A DNA stretch of 64,000 nt from Limnomonas spitsbergensis (GCA_037349105.1 JAYJMM010000019.1:1426001-1490000), one strand, 5' to 3'; shown: positions 45,901-55,412, numbered from the stretch's first letter. Made by a program: numbers and translations. Notes: generated from the sequence alone by a model not told the origin.

Positions 45901-48900
45901 TGGGTGGGGACAGCCTAGAGGCCGCCGAGCATGACGTGAAGAACATCATAAGCTACGACGGCCCGCTCCTCGCGAACGAGGTGCGCCCGGGCGGCTAGCA
46001 AGCTTATGTTTTATGTTTTCCTCCTTGTTCATCTTAATCTTACTTTTTCTGTGTGTTTTCTCTGTTTACCGGTATGTTTTCTGTTTATTTATTTTGTCCG
46101 TCTCAGTGGCGACCAAGCTTATGTTTTATGTTGGTTTTTTCTTGCTGAAGTAGCTACAACTCAGGTGCATCAGAAGCCATTTTGTGCTTTAGCTACAACT
46201 CAACTACATCACGAGCCATTTTGTGCTTTAGCTACAACTCAGCTACATCACGAGCCACGGTCAGGCCGTCAGGGCTTACTGCAGTAAGCACGGCTGCTCG
46301 GGCCTCTGGCAGTAGGCCGGTCAAGGTTGGCCTCCTCGGCCCTGCGGCGGTTGAGCTACGACCAGTGATCCGCCAAAGTTGTATCGCGTGGGGGAAACAA
46401 GTAGCTCAACACTGGAGCTCAGCAAAGGATTCCTTGCATGCATGCACTTTGCTAGGGTAGAGGAGGAATGGAGGAGGCACTTGGTAGGACCTGTACTTCT
46501 CCAAATCCACGCCGCATCGGTGATCTCTTTTATTTTTAGGCTCACAGGAGTTGCAAGTATATGGCATGCCTGTTGTTAGGAGGTGCAGGCTTGGAGCTGG
46601 GCAGCAGGCCTCTGAGGCTCTCTGCTTGGAACAGGCCTCTGAGGCTTTTGCTATGAGATGGCATTGTTACTCTGTTGCTTGGACTTGACAATGTATGAGG
46701 CGGTTTGCCCAGCCCTGAAAAACGAATCGGGTTTGTATCATTCTTAGGATTGGCTGTGATTGCCAACCCACCATCGCCGTGTCAAGCAGGTATGGTCGGG
46801 GTTTATGAACTTGGCGGCGGCCCACGACAGTACGACTGTACTTGAACAGGATCTGTTCTTCAGTTCGTACTCTCGATCGATATTTCTCAAATACGACGAG
46901 CTTCTCAACCGGGATGCTGAGACACAGGCTCGTGCGCAGAGCGTGATGGATGTCGGCTGTGGCCTTACGCTGTAAGGACGCGTCGACTTAGGGGATCGCC
47001 CGGTGTGAACATTCCACACATCGGAAGCGCGCGAGCCATTCTGACTGGTTGAAGAAACTTTTGCCGATAGGCTGATATAGGCCCAAACCTTGGGCCGATC
47101 AAGGTTTAATCCACTTCAGCCCAGGGGTGGCTACCCAGCAACCAGCAAAAAATGGTCCTGCATGGACTGTAATGATCATCGACATTCCCGCAGCCAACAG
47201 TTCCATGTTAATGACATAACACCATTGGGCCATGCTGAAATGAAGCTCGGTCATGTCGGCAAACCAAAGGCAGCTAGGAAAGTCAAGGGAGAAGGCAGCC
47301 AACAGTTACATGTGTAGTCAATAGATGCGCACCTACCTCTGCCCTTAATTCTGTGCTGCAACTGTACTGCTATTGTGCTGTTCCTGTAGTGCCACTCGGT
47401 TGTGAGCCTGCACCTTGTCCTTCATTCCAACCCTGAACCCTTAACCCTGTACTGCAACCTAGGGTTTTGAGAATTTGAGTCAGTAAACCCTTATCCCTCA
47501 ATCAGTCCAAAACCCTAAAACACTGCGACTGTCCTGCCTCTCAGGTGCGCACCTATTCGTGTGCCCGCGTCATGTTCCCCAACGGAGACACCTTCTTTGG
47601 CGGCTACAAGGAGGACCTCAAGTCGGGGCCAGGCATCTACTTGTTCGCAGCAGGGGTGAGACCTGCAAACAGGAAAAGGGGAAAGCAGCTGAAAATTAGC
47701 AAATACAGCAAAAAGTGGGTGTGAGTGCACCAACGGAGGCACCTTCTTTAGTGGCTACAACTCGGGGTGCGTCAAGCCCTGTGGCCCCTTCCCCGGCCCC
47801 GTGGCCCCTACGCGGCTTAAAAGAATCACTGTGGCACTGTGGCCTCTGCCTCTAGGCAGATGGGTTGAAATCTGCAAGAGTAAGGAACTAGCTGTAAAAT
47901 GGCTAAAAACGGGGAAGAGCGTCCAATGGGGATTGCAGAACGCACCTGCTCAATCCCGTGTGTGTGTTTATGACGTGACACCTCTGGGCCCTGCTAAAAA
48001 AGGTTTGGCCGCGTGTGCGCCCCATTGTCTGGTTGGAAACAAAAGGCTAGGCAGGAAAGGAGGAGAGGGACGCAAACAAACAACTGCAGTTCAAGGTGGT
48101 GAGTGTGTGTGAGAGGTGTGCTTTTGGTTGTTCTTTACCTGCCCCCTGCTATGATCGGGACGACAGGGGGAAAACAGGAAATCAGGCAACTGATCTCGGG
48201 CAGCAGTTTCACAACAGTGATGGTTTCACACCACCTCTCCCCTTCCACCCACCTCGCCATCCCTTCACCTCTTCACCTCCGCCACCCTGCGCCAGGCTGC
48301 GTACGTCGGTGTGTATGGCGGTGGCAAGCGGGAGGGCTTTGGATACCTTATCATGCCAGACGGCGGGCTGTATGAGGGCGAGTTCAAGGCCGACAAGTTT
48401 GACGGGCAGGGGCAGTACCGCTACCCCGACGGCAGCGTGTACACTGGCAGCTGGGCCGGCGGCCTCAAGAATGGGCCGGGCGTGTACTGGGACACCAGCA
48501 AGGGATGCCTGCGCGGGAGCTGGTCCAAGGGCATTCTGCGCGGGGAGGGCACGTACGATCAGCCGGCGGTGCGGCTGCAGGGCGAGTTTGTGCGGGGCGT
48601 GCCGTCTGGGCCGTGCACCTACACCCTGGTATCACACAGGTGAGGGAACTCAAACTCGGCTGGGGATAAACTCTTTATTTTTTCATGTGGAAGTGAGTTT
48701 GTGCGGGGCGTACCATCTGGGTCGTGCACGTACAGTCGTACACCCTGGTATCACACAGGTGAGGGAACTCAAACTCAGCTGGGAATCGACTACGGTATTT
48801 CTTTTTCATGTGGAAGTGAGTTTGTGCGGGACGTGACGTCTGGGCTGTGCACCTACACCCTGGTGTCACACAGGTGAGAGAGCCCTTTTCCTTTTTGTCC

Positions 48901-50558
48901 CGCCCCTATTAGTCAGGCGTCCACGCGGCCCAGCCTTTTTGAGCAGGGCCCAGAGGTTTAATGTCATTGAGAGGTGAGAGAACTCAAACTCAGCAAGGAA
49001 GCGACCATGTCGTCTTCATGTAGCAGTTTTTTGTTACGAAACTGTCCATTCAAAAAAAATGGAGCCCTAGAAGGATATGAGTAGCACTCAACACCTTGGT
49101 GTCACACAGCTGAGTATTCCTCGCCCGTCCCCCGCCCCACCCCCGAACTGCCAGTTTTTTTGTATGATATGGTCATATGGTGGATGTGTCTAACGTGTAG
49201 AAAAAATGAGGGTTCACTACTGGTATTTTTGTAGCTGTATAGCTCATAAGAAAGAAAAAAGAAGACGCAACAAAGCGCTTTTTAAGGAAGTGAGTTAGGG
49301 GCTTTCAAGAAAGTGAGGCAGGGGTGACCTGACTTATTTTGTACGAGTCATTAACAATACCCATACAGAACCTATCTAAGCAGCACCCATGCTGTACCCA
49401 TATATTAATTTATATGCCGGTATGTGCTCACCTTGTTTTCCTTGTGCCCGATGTGCCTCCTCTTCGTACGAGACGTTGGACGTGGACATGTTTGCTGCCT
49501 CACACGTGATGGACTGCGATCAATCTGCACACTTGTGTACTCTTTGTTTCACATGTTACCGGTACTTCACTCTGACTACGACGGTGTTTTTTCCAGGACG
49601 CTCGATATGGACAAGTTTGCTGCTTCACACATCACGGACTGTGGCCCCACACTTAAAATGCGGGCCGAGTACGGGATCCCCGCTGGATCTGAAGTGGAAC
49701 CGCAGCTCGACGAGGACGGCAAGGAGATTGAAGATGATGTGAGTTGGCGATGTGACCATGTGAGGGTTAAGTTCAGGGTTTGGGTACACTTTCACAGCTG
49801 GGTCCGATTTGGAAGAGCAGCTGATGACGATGGCAAGGCGTAAATCATGTGAGGCTCATCCTCACGACATTCAAGATTACAGTATTTGGAAAGCCTCTCG
49901 CTACGAGGTACAAAAGGTTTCTCAAAGCGTCCCGCCCCAACATTCAGCCAATGCAAGCCCATCCGATACCGGGCTACAACAAACATAATATTAGGCTTGC
50001 TCAAATTGTACCAGAAAGTCTCCTTCACATCACGCTTCATTTGGAACCACTTGGAGAACGTAAACAACTTTAACCCTAGCGTTCTGGGTCAGGAGTAGCA
50101 CATACGGACAGGGCCGTACGTGGCATATCCCTGAAAGTTGTTGGAAAGCCATTGATCCCTGGCTGAATTCAGAATTACCTCAACATCCAGAGGGGTATTG
50201 ACTGGAGCAGGAAATAAATCTATGCCCAGAGTCATCAATATCGAAGACAAAAAAAAGGCCCAACAAAATGAAGTACCAGCCTTCGCCCTTGAGCTCATAC
50301 ATTGTTTTCAACATCCCCAGGCCTGACCCCTGCCCCGCCACGCGTCCAACCCCTGTTGTGCAGAGCAAACCCCAGCTGCCCTCCTTCCCCAAGTACGAGG
50401 GCATGACGTTCAAGTCCACCGCGCTCCCCGTCACGATGGCGGACATTAACTTCCCCCCGCTGGACGGCCTGGTGGACGGGATCAAGCTCACAGAGTCGGG
50501 CAAGGTGCCTGTTGAGGGAGCGCCGCGCTTTGCTGTTGCTGAGGGAATTAAGACATAG
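35541..50558 (+). CDS. Twin TerD-like domain plus MORN-repeat protein, 17 exons, 891 residues
   Basis: Exons: 35541-35584, 35780-35847, 36757-36932, 38226-38319, 40768-40895, 41316-41498, 41856-42221, 42552-42815, 43387-43563, 44255-44386, 44959-45039, 45205-45252, 45858-45980, 47545-47655, 48296-48639, 49597-49738, 50364-50558. Every junction keeps the frame. Residues ~15-230 are TerD-like (FSLNYKSSPEDKPLVDFSAI, IGRDGNVMD, PLAEAIVLVVSAAHV). A second TerD-like unit follows a poly-Ala tract and spans ~305-500 (LDIGWST, MDFALLFYNLAGEE, VFVDIAAVPKDVRSVVLVVS), split by a Glu-rich insert. Five or more MORN motifs fill ~640-770 (GGLYEGEFKADKFDGQGQY, VYTGSWAGGLKNGPGVYW). TerD domains in bacteria bind Ca2+; MORN repeats bind lipids or proteins and are common in ciliary proteins. 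A role at membrane or axoneme is inference. Exon 11 seems to use a GC donor (GAG|GCACGT). Exon 12 boundaries are the least certain. Confidence 0.85.
37100..37310 (+). repeat. Intronic tandem array, ~42-bp unit
   Basis: Four copies of TATGCATGGGGTTGAACGCA followed by TGGGGTTCTAGGCATGGGAG, in intron 3 of the TerD-MORN gene. Confidence 0.85.
37755..38200 (+). repeat. Five decayed tandem copies of the exon 4 acceptor of the TerD-MORN gene
   Basis: TTTCAACTCTTCCTC-AG|GCGATCGTG-like units have their AG junctions before 37755, 37850, 37951, 38056 and 38143, ahead of the real exon start at 38226 (CTCTCAG|GCGATCGTGCTGG). Spacing is 83-105 bp. After the first ~9 exon-like bases each copy diverges and loses the frame. 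Confidence 0.8.
38443..39321 (-). mobile_element. Defective hAT transposon, 879 bp, with 8-bp target duplication
   Basis: The element starts CAGGGAAGT at 38443 and ends ACTTCCCTG at 39321, a 9-bp terminal inverted repeat. ATACAGGT flanks it perfectly on both sides (38435-38442 and 39322-39329), an 8-bp duplication diagnostic of the hAT superfamily. On the minus strand it carries the end of a transposase: LELRFGNLEVLDAFAAF, then after a frameshift DPLYYLGMDG, two stops, and a frame with the hAT C-terminal dimerisation signature (YTITCQTAVVERGFSLHRVF). The N-terminal and catalytic parts are missing, so it is an internally deleted, dead copy. It sits in intron 4 of the TerD-MORN gene in antisense orientation. 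Confidence 0.88.
38460..39200 (-). pseudogene. hAT transposase remnant (C-terminal part)
   Basis: Read from 39223 down to about 38460. A frameshift falls near 38900 and two adjacent TGA codons follow near 38870. The conserved VVERGFS segment corresponds to the SSAERxFS motif of hAT dimerisation domains. No DDE residues are present. Confidence 0.75.
39847..39897 (+). repeat. (TA)n microsatellite followed by poly-T
   Basis: About 25 TA dinucleotides and then about 14 T, in intron 4 of the TerD-MORN gene. Confidence 0.95.
40000..40765 (+). repeat. CCCTAA-rich intron end with repeated exon 5 acceptor-like units
   Basis: Telomere-like CCCTAAACCC words alternate with units of the form GCAGATGATGA-GGACCTCC near 40056, 40139, 40234, 40370, 40465, 40552 and 40668. 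They resemble the true exon 5 start ATACAG|ATGATGAGGACC at 40768. Confidence 0.7.
41196..41292 (+). pseudogene. Ghost copy of exon 6 (TerD-MORN gene)
   Basis: CCTACCTGGATCAGCCTTGC and TCATTCACGTACAACAACTA match the true exon 6 (CTTACCTGGACCAGCCTGGT, TCATTCACGTACGACAACTA) for about 80 bp, then decay. It lies 120 bp upstream of the real exon and lacks a donor. Confidence 0.8.
42360..42426 (+). pseudogene. Ghost copy of exon 8 start
   Basis: TCTGTAG|GTGAGCAGCAGCAACACC...GAGGCGGACAGTGAGAAGGT copies the true exon 8 start (CTGCAG|GTAAGCAGCAGCAGCACC) and runs into a stop after 17 codons. Confidence 0.8.
43277..43360 (+). pseudogene. Ghost copy of exon 9 start
   Basis: CTGGTGGTCCGAAACTACAC and GGGGCCGGCTTCCAGCTTGT copy the true exon 9 (GTGGTCAGCAACTACGCTGG, GGCCGGCTTTCAGCACGTAC) 60-110 bp upstream of it. 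Confidence 0.75.
43630..43705 (+). pseudogene. Ghost copy of exon 9 end
   Basis: GAGCTGTTCGATTATGGAAT followed by GTGTTTGGTCTCAACG and GAGACGACG parallels the true exon end (GAGCTGATTGATTTTGGGAT ... GCGACCACG) just downstream of its donor. Confidence 0.65.
44440..44600 (+). pseudogene. Two ghost copies of exon 10 end
   Basis: TCCAAGGGGCCCGCCTGCC with GGAGGCCATCACGGAGTTTCAG|GTGG, and TCTTCTCCGAGGGGCCTG with AAGAAGGCGATCAAG, both repeat the end of exon 10 including the CAG|GTGG donor in the first. Confidence 0.7.
44620..44955 (+). repeat. Intronic TTCACACCTGGTG repeat
   Basis: Irregular copies of CTTCATACCTGGTGTTCACA fill intron 10 up to the exon 11 acceptor. Confidence 0.8.
45255..45372 (+). 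repeat. Intronic tandem array, ~34-bp unit
   Basis: Three to four copies of GTGCGCGTGTGCGGTGCATT followed by GAGGGTTTAGCCG, immediately after exon 12. Confidence 0.85.
46150..46262 (+). repeat. Tandem unit AGCTACAACTCAGCTACATC, three copies
   Basis: Three ~41-bp copies (AGCTACAACTCAACTACATC, ACGAGCCATTTTGTGCTTT) in intron 13. Single relatives of the TCAGCTACATCA word occur near 58727, 59049 and 60583. Confidence 0.7.
47209..47294 (+). repeat. Short SINE-like repeat with 19-bp target duplication
   Basis: The 86-bp copy is flanked by GCAGCCAACAGTTCCATGT (47190-47208) and GCAGCCAACAGTTACATGT (47295-47313). It has the AATGACATAACACC head, a GCTCGGTCATGTCGGCAAAC core and an A/G-rich AGTCAAGGGAGAAG end. 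It lies in intron 13 of the TerD-MORN gene. Confidence 0.85.
47705..47772 (+). pseudogene. Ghost copy of exon 14
   Basis: CCAACGGAGGCACCTTCTTT then AGTGGCTACAACTCGGGG repeats the middle of exon 14 (CCAACGGAGACACCTTCTTT, GGCGGCTACAAGGAGG) about 50 bp past its donor. Confidence 0.75.
47970..48050 (+). repeat. Short SINE-like repeat
   Basis: TGACGTGACACCTCTGGGCC, CTGCTAAAAAAGGTTTGGCC core, purine-rich tail to about 48090. Intron 14 of the TerD-MORN gene. Confidence 0.7.
48690..48880 (+). pseudogene. Two ghost copies of exon 15 end with intact donor sites
   Basis: GAGTTTGTGCGGGGCGTACC ... CACCCTGGTATCACACAG|GTGAGGGAACTCAAAC at 48692-48778, and GAGTTTGTGCGGGACGTGAC ... CTACACCCTGGTGTCACACAG|GTGAGAGA at about 48818-48878, repeat the end of exon 15 and its donor. 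Each could still work as a 5' splice site. Confidence 0.85.
48885..48970 (-). repeat. Short SINE-like repeat, minus copy
   Basis: On the minus strand: TCAATGACATTAAACCTCTG, GGGCCCTGCTCAAAAAGGCT, GGCCGCGTGGACGCCTGAC, then a purine tail. Confidence 0.7.
49466..49535 (+). pseudogene. Ghost copy of exon 16 start
   Basis: ACGTTGGACGTGGACATGTT and TGCTGCCTCACACGTGATGG copy the true exon 16 start at 49597 (ACGCTCGATATGGACAAGTT, TGCTGCTTCACACATCACGG). A further copy of the exon's end lies at 49785-49843. Confidence 0.8.
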
Positions 50559-50599
50559 GCAGGCATGGTCGGGCCTCTGGATCTATACATCGCTATCTA

Positions 50600-50760
50600 C
50601 TGCCAGATCTGCCAGATATACCGCCGCCGCTTCGCTTTGCCTGAGGGGATTGAGACAAAGCATGTCTGTCTGTTGTCACTGGATCTAGATGGTGCTGTCA
50701 GATCTAGATCTGCTGTCCACAGCTGCTGTGTTCGGTGAGGGGATCCGAGCTTACCGATTC
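50600..50760 (+). pseudogene. Ghost copies of the last exon end
   Basis: CCGCCGCTTCGCTTTGCCTG then AGGGGATTGAGACAAAG at 50622-50660, and a weaker GTGAGGGGATCCGAGC near 50735, repeat the end of exon 17 (CCGCGCTTTGCTGTTGCTGA, GGGAATTAAGACA). They alternate with CAGATCTAGATCTGCTGT units. Confidence 0.65.
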
Positions 50761-51885
50761 ACTGTTGTAGACTGTGATTACAGTGGATTGATTGTGATGC
50801 ATGTGACAATACTCTGGAACCTGGATCTATACGACGCTGTCAGATCTAGATCTGCTGTGATCTGAGAAGCACAGTGGATTGGAAGTGGCATGTATCCACG
50901 TGTGACATAAATGAGGGCTGCAATACTAACTGATGGGGTGGGGGAGGTTTGAATTGATTTATGTTTGCTTGTTGGGTTCCATTGACTGACGGCTATTTTT
51001 GTTTTTGAGAGCCTTGTGTACCGAACGCGCAGACCGATTGAGGAATTGAATGTAATAATAAGGACACATAAACAAAAGCAGCCCCCGCACCTTGTGCTCC
51101 AGTGCCGGTCGAATCATAATTCTGGCCTTGCTGACACGTGGATGGTCATGGGTGTGGTGTTTAGAATGGTGCATACCCGCTGGGCCCTGCTGAACAACGG
51201 TGTGGTGTGTGGGCCCATGCTTTGCCTGAGAATTATGGGGGCTGTCCCTCCACCCGGCATCTTTTATTACTCAGGGATGCACAAGTATTATTTTGGAAGT
51301 GGGCGTCCTTATCCTTGACATAGGTAAGCCCTGAGTCTTCAGTTAAGGTAAAAGCAGAGGCCATAGGCCGTGAATCCGCCATGTGGCTGAATAGTAAATG
51401 AGGGCTGAAGCGTCATACACAAAAGTACAAAACAGTTTCTCATGCATGCCGACTCAGCCGCGGCAGCAGGGCGGCATTTGTGCAAACGACCTTTGTCTAG
51501 ATATGCAAATCAGCAAACCGCCCATGCGTTGTCAAGGGCATCAGGATTTATGCGACCGGGTCGTCGGATCTTCCAGCGCTCTTCCCGTGCAGCGAGTACA
51601 TCTTCTACCCGGCTTCTTCTGTTGTGACGTGTCATCATCCACACATAATATTTCTCGTTAACTTCTTGGGTTTCCCCTACACCTTGGTTCCTAATCCCAT
51701 TGAATCGCTTACATTCCTGTTAAGCTTGAACTCAGTAAGACTCTACCTGCCCGCCACCTTCCCATCGTATCGTATTCTATCACCCACGCAAGTCAGAAAC
51801 CAGGCATATTTAACTTGCTTTAGCAGGATATATACTTCTCTTATCATACTATATATCCTCCCGGTCCAGCGCTGTGATTGTCGAC
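50761..51885. other. Intergenic between two co-oriented genes
   Basis: No gene is seen. A fragment of the second dispersed repeat family (GGTGCATACCCGCTGGGCCC) lies at 51163-51206. Confidence 0.5.
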
Positions 51886-54669
51886 ATGTCTGCCTCGTAT
51901 GACCCCCTCGTGTCCGGTTTGTCCGTCGCTTACAACCCTCTCGATGAGGTGCCTTCGAGTCTGGAAGACATCCAGGACTTTCTGGACACAGAGGAGCTGA
52001 CCAAACCGCTGATGTTCGCAAAGACGCCCAACTTCACAAACTTCCTGCACTTCGGCGCCTGGATCGGTGCGTTGGCCGTTTGGTCGTGGCGGTCGGGTTG
52101 TGGCTGTCGGCACATGACATATTCCTGGCATATTCGTCGCTGTTAGAATCAAATGAGACGGACACAGGCGGCAACTAGCGGTAGCTGGCATAACTCACAG
52201 ACAAACGGCAGCTAGGAGTAAGGCACAGAAGTCGCACGCAGGAATTTGGGATCCGTTGCTGCATTGGTGCTGCATGCCATGAGCACCATTGCATGCAAGC
52301 ATGCGGTGCACCAATGGATGCAACATTGTGCGCATGCATGCAGTATGCGAGTAAGCGGGCAACACTGTGCGCTTGCATGCAATAAGCGCTTACATGCATG
52401 CATGCATGCATCATGCGTGTGTGCGACATTAGTCCTTGCTTGCATGCGATAGGTGTGAAGGCTGCCTGGCCAATGGACCCTTATAGACACTTGGGGACAA
52501 ATATCTCATCCTCAAGCTGGACTAGATCCTGAACCCTGGCCCCCGCTGGCGCTGCTCTGTCGATGGGTGTGCCCTGCCTCTACCCCATCATCGTCTTCGA
52601 AACCAACGCCGTTGACATCTCATCATCACATTCCCCCTTGGTGTTATTATGCTGCATGTGGCGGCACATTAAAGCCTCGGCCCCAACCCTCTTAGGCCAT
52701 GCATGGACTGGGCGTGCCCAGCCTTTGCACCCCACTAACCCCTCATCATCACTCTCCCCCTCGGGTTCACCATGCTGTATGTGGCGGCTCACGGAAGCCT
52801 CGGGCCATTCACCTTCTCACCCCCTGCAGGCGCTGCCCTGTCCATGGGCGTGTCCTGCCTCTGCCCCGTCATCCTTTTCAAGCCCGAGGAGGTTGTCAAG
52901 CACTTCTCGCTCAAGCTGGATGCAGACTCGCTGACCTTCAACTCCGCATTCAACGACTGCTGCTTCCACGTGGCCGTCAGCCAGCAGACCATACCCCTGG
53001 ACAAGATCCAGGACGTGCAGCTTCAGAGCGGCTGCCTCCAGACAATGTTCCACCTCAAGGATGTGAGGGTGCAGACTGCAGGTACGTTTTGAGGGTTCAG
53101 GGTTCTTGAGGTTGGCAGCCGGCTGTCCATCCATGTGGATAAGATACAGGACGTTTGTAGGGTTTATCGTTCCTTCTTGAGGCTGACAGCCAGCAGACGA
53201 TCCCACTGGACAAGATTCAGGGCGTGCCCTGGGTTAAGGGTTCCATCTTAAGGATGTGTGGGACACTAGTGCGCTCCTTACGTTCGCAAAAATAACTGAC
53301 AGGTCAACCTTTTATGTCCCAGACTCCCAGTATCTACTACGGTGCTTAATTTGAAACCATGTCTGAAACGTCATACCCAGAGGGCCATACCTGTACTCGG
53401 TGTAAACCAGTCGGGCGCCCCCGACGTCTCCACCGCCTCCCTGGCCTTCCCCAAGAAGACCTGAGAGGTCAACCTTTGTTGCATCTTATACGGTGCATTT
53501 GTTGCATCTTATACAGTGCACTTTGTTGCCTCTTATACGGTGCTTAGTCATAAATATATTTTAAAATGCCATACTTAAACCATGCAGGCGTGAACCAGTC
53601 CGGCACCCCAGACGTCTCCACCGCCTTCCTGGCCTACCCCGAGAAGGCCCGAGAGGCCATCCAGCTGGCAGTCAAGCTGTACAAGAAGCGCACTATGGGC
53701 CAGCCTCGGCAGGAGGGTGCAATGCGCCGCGGCGGCGGTGACATGCACGAACGCCTCCAGCGCCTAGCCAAGCTAGTGCAGACGGGAGTTCTGACCGGTA
53801 AGGCGGCGGCGCCGGGGTTCAGGATCCGGACCAGTATTCGTTTGAATGTGCTGGCTACTGCTCAGTTGCATGTATGGTAGTTGGCCCAGCAAAGCAGGTA
53901 TAGGTCAAAGTGCTGACGGTGATGTGCTGTGTCGGGTTTAAGGGTTTGGGCCAGTTGTCGATGCTGGGTGGTAGCTCCTGCTCAGTTGCATGTTTGGGAG
54001 TTATCCTAGCAAAGCAGGTACAGACCGAAGTACTGATTGTGACTTGCTGTGTCGGGTTCAGGGTTCGGCCAGTTGTCGATGCTGGGTGGCAGCTCCTGCT
54101 CAGGTGTTTGCATGGTAGTTGGCCGAGCAGGTACCGATCGAAGTACTGACGAGTGAGGTTTTGGTTCCTCCCTAGTGTTAGTGTTGATGTCGAGGTGCTG
54201 GCAGCAGAGCAGGACCAGACATAGAGGCTTGCGGCTTGCCATGAAAAAAATTCAAAAATGTCTGCCTCCTGTTGCTTGGGATTGGATGTGGTCGCCATTC
54301 ATGTCAAGTTGCTGGCAGTGGAGCAGGACGTCACGCGGAGGCTCATTTAAAAACTTGAATGATCTTCATTTGGATTTTGAAATTTGAAATTTGAAAGCTT
54401 TATGTGCAGGATCTGATGTGTTTGCGGCAGAGCAGGGCCTGACGCTGAGGCTCACCAGAGCCCAGGCGCTGTTCTCATACATGTTTGAATATTTGTATTT
54501 GAAACATGTCTGTGTAGGATCCGAGGCGGACGCCATTCGTGTCAAGGTGTTGGCGGCAGAGCAGGACCTCACGCTTCGTCTCACGAGTGCAGAGGCGCTA
54601 TTCCTTCAGGGCTTGCTCTCGCAGGAGGAGTTTGACGAGGTACGCGTGGCGCTGGTCGCACAGCTGTAG
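51886..54669 (+). CDS. Bacterial-PH (YdbS/DUF304-like) membrane protein with SHOCT-like tail, 4 exons, 264 residues
   Basis: Exons 51886-52066, 52830-53081, 53588-53797 and 54518-54669; all three introns are phase 1 and the joined frame runs from ATG to TAG. Residues ~53-77 form a hydrophobic segment (AALSMGVSCLCPVILF). The PH-like core follows: LDADSLTFNSAFNDCC, then IPLDKIQDVQLQSGCLQTMF and LKDVRVQTAG, a close match to the pattern of bacterial YdbS-type PH domains (V-P-L-D-R-I-Q-D-V...L..v.v.TAG). A PEKAREAI motif closes that domain. The tail has LQRLAKLVQTGVLT and GLLSQEEFDEVRVALV, resembling SHOCT helices. Family functions are poorly known; membrane association is the safest inference. 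Confidence 0.82.
52545..52735 (+). pseudogene. Two ghost copies of exon 2 start (bPH gene)
   Basis: GGCGCTGCTCTGTCGATGGG, TGTGCCCTGCCTCTACCCCA and TCATCGTCTTCGA at 52548-52600 copy the true exon 2 start (GGCGCTGCCCTGTCCATGGG, CGTGTCCTGCCTCTGCCCCG, TCATCCTTTTCAA). A weaker copy begins near 52699. The first retains an open frame for over 20 codons. Confidence 0.8.
53105..53255 (+). pseudogene. Two ghost copies of exon 2 end
   Basis: CATGTGGATAAGATACAGGA and GACAGCCAGCAGACGATCCC ... CTGGACAAGATTCAGG repeat the exon's GTCAGCCAGCAGACCATACC and CTGGACAAGATCCAGG just after the real donor. Confidence 0.75.
53395..53475 (+). pseudogene. Ghost copy of exon 3
   Basis: GGTGTAAACCAGTCGGGCGC, CCCCGACGTCTCCACCGCCT and CCTGGCCTTCCCCAAGAAGA match the true exon 3 start; the copy then hits TGA. 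Confidence 0.85.
54180..54475 (+). pseudogene. Three ghost copies of exon 4 start
   Basis: Units at about 54180, 54295 and 54408 repeat the true exon 4: GTCGAGGTGCTGGCAGCAGA, GTCAAGTTGCTGGCAGTGGA, and GATCTGATGTGTTTGCGGCA with CTGACGCTGAGGCTCACCAG. Only the third keeps a clear AG acceptor and open frame. Confidence 0.8.
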
Positions 54670-54989
54670 CTGTGCACCCTGCTGCTAGGTGGCACAGCTA
54701 CAAGAGCGCCACCTGCTACTAGATCTCACAGCTGTAGCTGTGAGACCTAGATCGCTAGATGGCTGCTTTGTTGCTCCTGCGGGATTTTTTCTGTCACGGT
54801 AAGGAGTGGCACTTGTTGTGCAGATCTGCGGTCTGCTGGTTGGTGTTTTTGCGACAGCCCGTGTTTTTGGCGACACCACCACATGGCCATCTGGTGGTGT
54901 CGCCTGCTGTTGGAGGACTGAGGTGCTGGTCCTACGGGGCTTTCGGCTGTCGCAAAATAAATAACGTGCGTACTAGGAGAATCGCCCTC

Positions 54990-55036
54990 TCAGCCAAGCT
55001 TTTTTGAGCAGGCCCAGAGGTGCAACAGCATTGACC
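54990..55036 (-). repeat. Short SINE-like repeat fragment
   Basis: On the minus strand it reads GGTCAATGCTGTTGCACCTC and GGGCCTGCTCAAAAAAGCTT. Confidence 0.6.
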
Positions 55037-55373
55037 CGTTTGTGGAGAATCAGAGGTGCATTGTTTTTTGTAAATATGCCGGAGGTGGTGACAGGGGAGG
55101 CCCCCTTGGCAGCTTGGCTTGCTAGATTTGTGTGTGGCAGCCTTGTGTCCTTCAAATGTGAATAAAGGAGGGTTGTCCATTTCTCCACTGGGGAGCTTTT
55201 GTTTCCTGTTGTCGTCATGGTTGGTGCCAAAAACGATGGAGCTCGTATGTTCTGGTCTGGTTCTTGTTGATCTCGAGATGTGTTGAGTTGTCCTTTTTCA
55301 GTTGCTGTTGCCTGCTTCAGGGGCAGGGAGGCTACTTGGTAATATAAACATCGCATAACCTCATTACCTGTGG

Positions 55374-55412
55374 TTAAGCCTTTTGAGCCGGGCCCGAAGG
55401 TGTAACATCATA
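55374..55412 (-). repeat. Short SINE-like repeat fragment
   Basis: On the minus strand it reads ATGATGTTACACCTTCGGGC and CCGGCTCAAAAGGCTTA. Confidence 0.55.

Noticed and set aside
46760..46975. Extra exon encoding FFSSYSRSIFLKYDELL within intron 13 of the TerD-MORN gene
   Set aside because: Including it would break the clean phase-0 junction between exons 13 and 14, and it begins and ends without suitable splice signals in frame.
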